Source of the DNA: Acrasis kona
Lineage: Eukaryota > Heterolobosea > Eutetramitea > Acrasida > Acrasidae
DNA: 38,732 nucleotides
Reading direction: 5' to 3'
NCBI GenBank assembly: GCA_026419775.2
Contig: JAOPGA020001135.1
Coordinates: forward strand, 1-38,732
The notes under the pieces are model-generated. The model was not told the DNA's origin, made no database searches, and saw nothing but the letters and a program-made list of their open reading frames with translations. Every line of letters begins with the position of its first letter. Position 1 is the stretch's first letter. Below, piece after piece: positions 30,439 to 38,732 of this stretch. Position numbers and translations under genes: made by a program.

Positions 30439-30752
30439 GTGTTTGAATGGGTTGTTGTGTTGAAGTTTTTTAAAACGTTGAAATTTTAAACAATTGTCAA
30501 ATGTCAACTTTGATTTAAAATTTTATTTCCTTTGCTTGGCATAATCGCTTTCAATGAAATTGTAAAGTATGACGTGATGAACAGATGACAGATTACACGG
30601 CGAACTTATCAAAAAAATACAAACATGTTCTTTTAAGGATGAAATTGTGCGAACTTGACTTGGTTTGGGCCAGTCGGCTCGTTTTGATGTAGCGTTTATT
30701 CAATAACCGACCTATCATACTTTTTTCAAAAAAAACCAAACACAAGCCCTTG
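30439..30752. other. Divergent promoter region
   Basis: 314 bp between the starts of two divergent genes. It is AT-rich, with an A-run (ttttttcaaaaaaaacc) just before the protease ATG at 30753. No clear TATA box or ORF with a real ATG is present. Confidence 0.45.
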
Positions 30753-32532
30753 ATGAATTTCAAGTTACTCCTGTTGGTGTTGGTTGCGTCAGCACTACTT
30801 TCTACTACTCTTGCTGTACGCAACTTCCAACGCAGAAGGAACACTCTCCACAGAAGCCATCACAAGAGAGCAAATTCATTGGGGCTTTTCGACTTGCCCG
30901 TCCTCAAACCCATCAAGGATATCGTCAGCGATGTAGTAGATTACACCAAGTGCGTTCGCTTCAACGAGGTTGAGAATCTAATAACCAACGTCAAGACGAG
31001 AACCAACATCAAATGGGCTGCCGCACACAACAAGTTTGATTGCATGTCAAGAAGCGAGTTACAAAGTCATCTTGGTGCCATTACTCCTGAGGTTCCCACA
31101 AGTGACTCTGCCAGCGTTAAAGTCCTCTCGGAAGAGGTCCTCGCCGCACTTCCAGACAATTACATCATCAACCAGACATATCCCAACTGCCTCGGAGACA
31201 TTAGAAATCAAGGAGCTTGTGGTAACTGCTACGCCATCACCGCAGTGGAGGTCATGGCCGATCGCTTGTGCATGGCCACCAAAGGACAATTAAACAACGT
31301 GGTCCTATCCATACAGCAATTAACATCGTGCGCTCAATCTAACGGCTGCAGTGGTGGAACAGGAACCACTCCATGGAACTTTATTGGTACCAACGGCATC
31401 ACCACGGAGGATTGCTTGCCATACTCCAATGATGCTCTGAACAATGGCCAACCAGGAACTTGCCCAGCCACCACCACCCAGTGCAAAAACTCACAAGGAA
31501 CCATTTCAAGCACAAGCATCTACAAGGTCAAGCCATCAAGCAGCCAATACATGGTGGTGCCATACTCAAAAACCAGATCGACTGCAGACTCTGTTGCCCT
31601 CATCAAACAAGAGATCTTCAACAATGGACCAGTAGAGGCTTGGTATCAAGTTTATAGAGAGTTCTATAACTATAGGAGTGGAATATACGAATACACAAAC
31701 AGCACCGACTTTATCGGAAATCACTTTTCAAAGATTGTTGGATGGGGAATGCAGGGAACAACAGGTTACTGTAAGTTTATTATTCATGATGATTTTAACC
31801 ACGACAGGGATCATTGCCAACAGTTGGGGAACTGGATGGGGAAACAAAGGTTACGTATGGTTCAAATGGGGTCAATTAGGAATTGAAACTTACATCTACG
31901 CAGGTACACCAGATGTCAGTTCGTTCACAACCGCCGCACCAACCACCACTCAAGCCACAACAACAACTACTGCTGCTGCGCCAACCACCACTAGAGCCGG
32001 AACCACCACCGTCGCACCAACTACTACCAAAGCACCAGTTACCACCACTGTGACACCAACCACTACCAAAGCACCAACCACCACCACCGTAGCACCAGTT
32101 ACCACGACTTCATCACCATCTTCGCAAATTTCCGATGCCATCAAGGTCATCATTGCTGCTTTGAACAAGAACTACAATGTTGCCTTTGTACAAAATACGA
32201 ACATGATGAAGAACTGCCAGAAGCAAACCGATATGTTCGTAAGCAAAGCAGAACCATACGGATCTGGAGGATGGACCACTACTAATGCAAACTGGCCAGT
32301 CAGCAGATGGGACCAAATTTTGAATGGAGCCCCAAGACCAACTAAAGGTGGTTATGAAATGTATGGATATCGTTTTGATAGCTTACCGAACGACTATGGA
32401 AACGCTGTGGCTCAATCCATCATCTCCAGCACCCAAAATGTTGCTATTGCTTCTTACCTTCAGATTGGTATCGGTATATCCGTTGATTCCTCCTCAGGCA
32501 GAGTGTATTATGTTGTTGATTTCCAAGGTTAA
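30753..32532 (+). CDS. Secreted papain-like protease fused to a Thr-rich linker and a CAP-like domain
   Basis: Exons 30753-31770 and 31808-32532 (37-nt intron) encode 580 aa. A signal peptide (1-21) is followed by a basic propeptide-like part, then a C1 peptidase: Gln and Cys in NQGACGNCYAIT (Asn-Cys replaces the usual Ser-Cys), His in GNHFSKIVGWG and Asn in ANSWGTGWGNKG. From about 385 to 450 comes a mucin-like linker of TTTKAP repeats. The last 130 residues contain NWPVSRW, QNVAIASYLQIGIGIS and SSGRVYYVVDF, which resemble the end of CAP/SCP (cysteine-rich secretory protein) domains. The whole is probably extracellular or on the cell surface. The CAP assignment is by motif only. Confidence 0.82.
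31925..32110 (+). repeat. Thr-rich coding repeat (TTTKAP type)
   Basis: Imperfect repeats of about 24 bp encode APTTTKAP-like octapeptides between the protease and CAP-like domains. They should be O-glycosylated and act as an extended spacer. The same octapeptide family fills 34005-34830 in the neighbouring GH17 gene. Confidence 0.75.
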
Positions 32533-32740
32533 AATAAATCTGCGGTTTATCTCTACTTTTTCTTGACTGTTTGTGATTGATTGTAATAAACACACTTTGA
32601 AAGACTCGGTCAAATTTAGATTGAATGGAGGAGGTGTTTTATTATCAATAAATGACTTGGAGCGACAATGTTTTAGTAGATAAACCAAAGAAGCACAACA
32701 TGATTAGAATAAATAATTTATTAACAATGTTGATTTTAAA

Positions 32741-35173
32741 TTAATTTGGTATGCTTACACAATCGTAAGGTGCGTCTCCCTTGCACAAACCCCTGTTGAT
32801 TTTAATAAAGAATAATTAAAATGTAACTTACCAATTAGCCTCTGTATCTGTTTCTAAAGGTGCTTTCCACTGTTGTCTATATGCGCAAAATGTGTTACAA
32901 GGCTTGTTGTTCTTTCTCATAATGTCAATGACTGCTTGGACAGAGATTTTTTGATTTGCATCACTTGCTTGTGAACACACTACTCCATTATTTTTGTTAG
33001 GAGCATCTATTGATCCGTTGTTTGGTGCGCCAGGCCAACCAAACTCAGTCAAGAGTACCTAATATTATTAATCATAAACCACAGGGTCAATCTTACGTGT
33101 GTTCCAGACAAAATTTCCAATTTGATGACGTCATTGAGAACTCTAGATGCAGCAGTTACGGGTGTCGCGCAAGTAAATGGTGGTGATGAGAACACATTGG
33201 CAAACCTAGGTTTTTTGTTAGTATGAAATGTTGAAATATGGCAACTTACCAAGGATAGTCGTTAACACCAATAAAATCCAATTTACTTGATATTTCGTTC
33301 CATCCACTTCCTTTTTGATACCATGAGTTATAAACATCAATGACACCCAATGCTTGAGGTAGATTTGCAGCTCTAACTCTGCTGATACAGTTTGTAATGA
33401 CAGTAACTGTAGAAGCAGTTATACCTAATGAGTGTCCAAGCTCATTGCCGCAGGCTATTCCCAATAATGTATCAGGATATGCTCTTGCTGCTTGTATGGC
33501 TTTATCAATAAGGCCAACATTTGTGTTGACATCTGCTGTTAAACCAATAATACCAAGTACTGTTACGCCAGCGTTCTTTGCAATGCTTAATATTGTAGAG
33601 TCTGTACTATAGACCATGATGTTTTTGTATTTTGATTTTGATATTATACGATCAAGTAAGGACACAACAAGGGAATTAGGAGCTGGTTTCCAAGGTGCAT
33701 ATCCGTTGACGTTAGCACCAAAGCTTATCGAACCAGTTGATGTGGCAGTTGGGGTCATGGCGTCGATAAGTTTTTTTAAGTGACCAGATGGAGCTTGTGT
33801 GGGTGGAGATGTTGGTGGAATTTCGTAGCAAGCACATTTGTTTGTTGGCTCTTCATATCCTAATGTGAACTAATGATTAATGATTAGAAATTAATAAAAA
33901 GACTGAAAAGTTACCCAGTGCGCTCTTCCAGGTGGACAAGTCCAACTATAATGTATAAGATGATCATCAAAATAATGTTGGCTTACCAGTTATAAGTAGG
34001 AGCAGGTGTTGTGGTTGGAGCGATAGTTGTTGTAGGCGCTTTTGTAGTGGTGGGCGTGACTGTCGTTGTAGGTGCTTTCGTTGTAGTTGGTGCAGCAGTA
34101 GTAGTGGGTGCTTTCGTTGTAGTAGGCGCGATGGTCGTTGTAGGCGCTCTTGTGGTAGTGGGTGCTGTGGTAGTAGTTGGCGCTTTTGTAGTTGTAGGAG
34201 CAGCGGTGGTTGTTGGCGCTTTAGTGGTGGGCGGTATAGTTGTTGTAGATGCCTTTGTGGTAGTTTGTGCAGCAGTGGTTGTCGGTGACCTTGTTGTAGT
34301 GGGTGCAACAGTAGTAGGTGATGCTGTTGTAGTGGGTGCTCTTGTTGTGGTTGGAGCGATAGTTGTTGCAGGCACTTTTGTAGTGGTAGGTGCAGCAGTA
34401 GTAGTGGGCGCTTTCGTTGTAGTTGGCGCGATGGTCGTTGTTGGTGCTTTCGTTGTAGTTGGCGTAATCGTCGTTGTAGGTGAATTTGTTGTAGTTGTCG
34501 CTACAGTGATTGTGGGAGCCTTTGTTGTGGTTGGTGCAACGGTGGTTGCGTGTGCTTTGGTTGTAGTAGTGGCTGTTGGTGATTTTGTGGTTGTAGGCGC
34601 AACAGTTGTTGACGGTGACTTCGTAGTTGGTGTATGCGTCGTTGTAGGTACTTTAGTGGTGGTTGGCGGTATAGTTGTTGTAGGTGCCACAGTGGTAGAT
34701 CTGGGCAAAGATGGAGTTGGTTTTATGGTCGTAGCCTGTGCATTGCTTGCTCGAGTGGTGGTTGGGTTGGCAACTGATTTTGTGGTTGTAGGTGATGTTG
34801 TGGTTGGTGATTTCGTAGTTGCTGTGCCTCTTGATTTTTTAATTTTATAGCATTGGCAAACATCTAGAGGACGGGGTAAGCTCAATTCGTACCAATGTGC
34901 ATGATTTTTAGGGCATGTAAAGCTGAATGGATAAGCGAAAGAAACAACAACAAGCACTCACCAATTATACGTAGGAGTAGGGGGTTCTGAGAGAGCGTCC
35001 CAACTCTTGGGTATACCTTCAATGCATTGACATTTGTCACCATTTGTGGGCTCAGGTAGCTTATATTCGTACCATTTTGCCCAACCTACTGGACATTCCC
35101 CACACTCTTCTTCGACATTGGCTATAACGAATGCGATCAATAGGATGATGACGAGCAGGATGGCGTTGGTCAT
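32741..35173 (-). CDS. Secreted GH17 beta-1,3-glucanase with duplicated Cys modules and long Thr-rich tract
   Basis: Seven exons (35173-34962, 34922-33987, 33945-33915, 33869-33250, 33205-33097, 33058-32832, 32792-32741) give 728 aa in an exact frame. After a signal peptide come a CGECPVGWAKWYEY...KCQC module, a CFTCPKNHAHWYEL...CQC module, about 290 residues of TTTKAP-type repeats, and a third CWTCPPGRAHWFTL...KCACYE module. The GH17 barrel follows with SISFGANVNGY, acid/base Glu in GNELGHS, nucleophile Glu in LLTEFGWPG and a final ANWGLCKGD. It should hydrolyse beta-1,3-glucans outside the cell; the CxxCP modules may bind glycan. It is convergent with the protease gene, 208 bp apart. Confidence 0.88.
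34005..34830 (-). repeat. Long Thr-rich coding repeat array, 24-bp period
   Basis: About 35 imperfect copies of a 24-bp unit encode APTTTKAP and variants (TIAPTTTK, TAAPTTTR, SPTTTI). Divergence among units is moderate, and order-specific neighbours recur, so unequal crossover within the array is likely. In the other direction the array gives a meaningless Val-rich ORF. Confidence 0.85.
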
Positions 35174-35360
35174 TTTATTTTCTATTCTAAAATTCCAGTG
35201 TGAGAATAAATACATTAAATAACCAGATGCGATCAACTGAATCCCATTTATGGAATTACAAATACGCGCGCTTTTTAAGGACAACTCAGCTTTTGTAATA
35301 GCTCCGATTGATGACCTAATGTACAAACTCAATGGAAACACGAGATGAAGGTCGACAAAA

Positions 35361-38263
35361 TCAAAGAGATTTTAATGTTTTACATTTAGGACGGTGATTC
35401 GCCCAATGAGCAATTTGACAATTTCTGGAACAATATACAGCCCTTCTACACTTTGGACACCTAATCGTTCCAACATCCTCCGCGCACATCAAACAAAGTT
35501 TATCTCTCGGCAACTGACTGGACATGATTGAGCTGCCATCCCACTCATCCATTTCAACCCAAATGTTGGCTACAAAATCTCTCAACAACTCAACTACTTT
35601 GGCATTGATAAGCATAGCCATACATTCATGTTCATTCTTCAACACATTTATTATTTCAAGTACATTAGGGATGTTCTCTTGTAATTTATTAAAGACTAGT
35701 TCCTTTGACAGTCTAATTACAAAATCATTAATTCGCTGCAACGGGGGATAGTCACACAGCCTATGATCCTTTCTTCTAGATTTGAATACCTTCAAAATTG
35801 CTTTTTGCAAGCCATTCGAACGGTAGTAGGACGACAATTCAGTAACATCAATTTGTGAGCTTTGACAAAAATAAGCAGATCTCTCAATAAATGCTCTTAT
35901 GGCACCTACCGAGCTCAATGAAACATTTTCGTTCATTATATCATTTGAGACCATTTTACAGATTTGAGAAATTTCAATATTTTTATGAAAATGAAAAAAC
36001 ACAGACATTGATTGGAACATTGTTTTGAAGTACTCAAGAAGTGGCTGGTGAGATGATATTACATCCATACACTCTATAACCCATTTTTTACAATCGAAAG
36101 TAGGTTCAACATCCGGATTAAATTCACATGCTGGGGGTGCACTGATGCCTAGATACTTCAAGTCACCCCAGCAAAAAAACCAATTGTGGAAAATTTGGTC
36201 ATCTAAAAGTCTTCTCCATACGGAAAAGTTATTATACCTACTAGATGTGTTATTACGCACATCTCTGTTGTAAATCACATCAAAAACATCCTTTATCGAG
36301 TCATTAGATTTTACAAACTCAAACAACTCGATTGATGTAATTTTATCACTATTAAAATTAAAATGTTTTGTATTTTTTTCAGCAGCCCATACTATTTGAC
36401 TCGCTAATTGATAGTCTATATGTGCATAAGCAGTATAAGGTAGTTTTTTATTGTTATTTGTATTCTTTACCCATTTTTCAACCTGATCATCAGCAGATGC
36501 TGAGTCAGTACAATTAAAAAACTCAATAGAAATAATACTTTCATTCAATAAATTAATAGTTATTTTTGTTGAATAGAACCTAGATTGTGATTTAACTGCA
36601 CTATATATAATACTAAATTCTCCTCTCCCATTACATGGCGACATCATGGGTTTCTTAGCAGCACACTTAAAGGGATATGTCCAAAGATCTCTTATAGAAC
36701 TAGATAAAGGATGAAGTTTTAAATTGTCACTCAAGTTGCTATCAATTTTCACCTTGAACATTTCTGTAATGTATTTACTATTAACAGAGGGATTCGGTTT
36801 GTGTGACAAAGTCCACTCCTTAATACAATCTATGAGATCTAGATTTCTATTTCCAGAGTCAATATTACAAGCATCGTTTTTTAGAAACAATGCATAATTC
36901 TCAGGTAAACTCGATAAACAAGCTAATACCCTTATATAACACTCTGGCAACTTGTCAACAAATTTTAAATTATTTATTAAAATTGGAGCATATAGACTAC
37001 TAACAACAACACCAATTTCATGGTAATTTAGACAAACATTAGATATATAACGCAGTAGTGACTGTGTTAAAGCACACATGGATATAGATTCAGAGCGTAA
37101 TTTTGATAAAAATGTATTATTCTTGCTTATCAACTCAATTAATGAGTTTAAATTGTCAAAATCAAAACTACAGTCTATAAATCCAAAAACATTAGCAACA
37201 ATGCATAACACATCACACAAGACATCATTATTTGAGTGTGTTAATGACTTACATAACAAACTAATACACTCTTTTGAATTTAAAATGAAATGATGTGCAA
37301 CACGCTCAATTGATAATCTTTTCAATGTATTCAATCTTTCTGAAAGTTTGTTCTTATCATTTAGTACAAGTGACATTGACATGTCAACTATATCATCACC
37401 CAGTGAAACTGGTACAATGTATTTATCATGACAAACCAACTTGAGCTTTTTGTTTTTAGACATTTTGTAGTGTTTTAATGTATTGTTTACAATCTCTGTG
37501 CAATAAATTTGAACGACATTACATTTTTGAGACAATGTTGGAAGTACCGATAATGTGTAGTTGTTGATTGCTTGAGTGTACTCTGGGTAATTTTGTTTCA
37601 ATATTTCGTTATTACATATGAATTGAGCGATCTTGAGATTTTGTGTGATGCACATGCTTCTAATGTAGAGTGAACTGTCAAATAAAATTAAAGTCATGTC
37701 GAAGTCGGTAGTGAAGAATGGCCTCAGGACCTCCTTGAGAACTGGATTGGAATTTGATTTTCGAAAGGCATTCTCGAATAGCCCGTCCTTTTGTTCATCA
37801 TTTAGGTTGCGAGTGTATTCATAAGTGTCGAATGTGTCCCATTGAGATTGAGTGAGTTGAGAGGTTATTGAATCGAATTTTTGCCTACAAAGTTAGTTAA
37901 AAGGATTAGAATTACTAACATGATTGTCAGTTGATCAATTATTGGTAATCTAGGTTCGGGTATGTCTTCTTTTTTGAAAGATTTGATGACTGGTACTTCT
38001 TGCATGCTGGTGAATTGCTTCGAATTTGAAAGCACAACCACGAAACCATTTTTCCCCTTATTGGCGGTAATCTTGACATCGATATATCTATTTTTGACCG
38101 GTTCGTTGCGCTGTGATTCAGGACTCAACAGAACAATGATTGAATCCCCTGCATCAGTTAAAGCTACTCGTATGTATTGCGAATCGAACAGCGTTATGCA
38201 GACAAAATCATTTCTAATATCAAAGGATACTCCAACAAGCACTCCACCAGATTTTCCTGCCAT
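35361..38263 (-). CDS. MYND zinc-finger protein, 955 aa
   Basis: Two exons (38263-37920 and 37884-35361) around a 35-nt GTTAGT...GTAG intron join in exact frame. The first 115 residues (AGKSGGVLVGVSFDI, FVCITLFDSQYIRV) are beta-rich. A long Cys- and Leu-rich helical region follows without a recognised domain. The C-terminus is a typical MYND finger, CLMCAEDVG...CPKCRRAVYCSRNCQIAHW...HRPKC, with the full C4-C2HC ligand set, used for protein contacts rather than DNA binding. There is no SET domain, so it is not an SMYD methyltransferase. The last exon is T-rich and lower in GC than its neighbours. Function is unknown. Confidence 0.8.
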
Positions 38264-38487
38264 TTGGCCTTGTAAATGAGTCAACTTGCACCAACAAGCT
38301 TCCCATTTTCATGATTATGTCGGTACAGAAGTAGCAAAACATAAGCCGAAGATTTTATTTTAACATCAACGAGTGCTTTTCGCGACTATATCGAATGAGC
38401 TTTACGGATAGGGATAACTTTATGTTCTTAACTAGGATGCGAGATAACGAATATTAATAGCTCAGAAACAAACAAGAGTGCGACTGA
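38264..38487. promoter_or_regulatory. Divergent promoter region between MYND and SPX genes
   Basis: 224 bp shared by two divergent start codons. No TATA box is visible. The stretch contains GGATAGGGATAACTTTATG and otherwise simple AT-rich sequence. Confidence 0.35.
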
Positions 38488-38732
38488 ATGTTTGTACACC
38501 AATATGAATCGCTTCTGTTACCCCACTGGGAACAATATTTCATTGAAGTGAGGGCACTCAAAAGAATCATAAAAGGTATCAGAAAAAAAGAAAAAGAAAG
38601 GACAAACCGGTTCATATACCGTGTATACCCCTGGATATTTCGTTCACATGATGACACACAAATGAAAGCCTGGTACAGTGAGGAGTGGCTCAAGTTCACA
38701 CAAAGATTAACTGATGAGATGGATAGAGCTGC
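38488..38732 (+). CDS. SPX-domain protein, N-terminal fragment
   Basis: An open frame begins at the ATG at 38488 (an in-frame TGA precedes it) and runs off the window, giving 81 codons. The start reads MFVHQYESLLLPHWEQYFIE, then ALKRIIKGIRKKEKE and, near the edge, WYSEEWLKFTQRLTDEMDR. This is the layout of SPX domains: helix 1 with P-x-W...Y...Y/ALK, Lys-rich inositol-pyrophosphate-binding surface, and the later F-x-x-x-L-x-x-E helix. SPX proteins sense phosphate status through inositol pyrophosphates and include XPR1-type exporters, VTC polyphosphate polymerase subunits and others. Which type this is lies outside the window. Confidence 0.75.
   Translation, partial: MFVHQYESLLLPHWEQYFIEVRALKRIIKGIRKKEKERTNRFIYRVYPWIFRSHDDTQMKAWYSEEWLKFTQRLTDEMDRA

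Noticed and set aside
31760-31870. Apparent frameshift in the protease before the ANSWG motif
   Set aside because: A 37-nt GTAAGT...ACAG intron (31771-31807) restores the frame exactly, joining GTTGY to WIIANSWG.
34005-34830. CRISPR-like array
   Set aside because: Repeats are contiguous 24-bp coding units without unique spacers, in a eukaryotic gene.
34011-34850. 279-codon Val-rich plus-strand ORF
   Set aside because: It is the antisense of the Thr-rich repeat array; complementary ACC/ACA codons give GGT/TGT/GTT. It has no independent support.

Overview
This 38.7-kb window is compact nuclear DNA from a single-celled eukaryote. Genes lie on both strands, often only tens of bases apart. Most introns are 32-60 nt, and all but a few start with GTA and end with AG. 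TAA, TAG and TGA are all used as stops, so the code looks standard. A SPAG6/PF16 homologue (central pair of motile 9+2 axonemes) argues for a lineage with a flagellate stage. Papain-like proteases, Thr-rich secreted glucanases and very short introns would suit a free-living amoeboflagellate such as a heterolobosean, but this is an inference that I could not test.

Left part (1-11.5 kb): a membrane-protein fragment, a membrane-anchored short-chain dehydrogenase, a small zinc-ribbon protein, the ribosome-biogenesis factor UTP6, SPAG6, a DNAJC17-like J-domain/RRM protein, tRNA-Gln(CTG), an unrecognised protein with a C-terminal CAAX box, a LARGE-type GT8 glycosyltransferase, a beta-trefoil-like protein, a 61-aa protein and a cathepsin-B-like protease.

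Middle (11.8-25.9 kb): a receiver-like protein with Glu at the phospho-acceptor position, a Val-rich charged-repeat protein, a 912-aa Ser/Pro-rich disordered protein of six exons, a CaMKK/GRIK-like kinase with a putative myristoylation site, a complete seven-exon TBC1D23 homologue, a TATA-driven 51-aa protein, a gene of short exons with unresolved 5' end, a four-TM protein, an SLC35B-type transporter and an unrecognised 336-aa protein.

Right part (26-38.7 kb): a GPI-anchored GH5 glucanase, cytosolic prolidase, a nuclear-looking acidic protein whose 3' end carries a 13-bp tandem duplication, a papain-like protease fused through a Thr-rich linker to a CAP-like domain, a convergent seven-exon GH17 glucanase with duplicated Cys-rich exons and a long Thr-rich tract, a 955-aa MYND-finger protein and the start of an SPX-domain protein. 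The secreted proteases and glucanases together suggest extracellular digestion or remodelling of glucan walls.

Three genes are interrupted without a convincing intron: the kinase by 1 nt at a TGA-C context, SPAG6 by the equivalent of a 5-nt loss, and the acidic nuclear protein by the 13-bp duplication. They are reported as observations; sequencing or assembly error is possible in each case.
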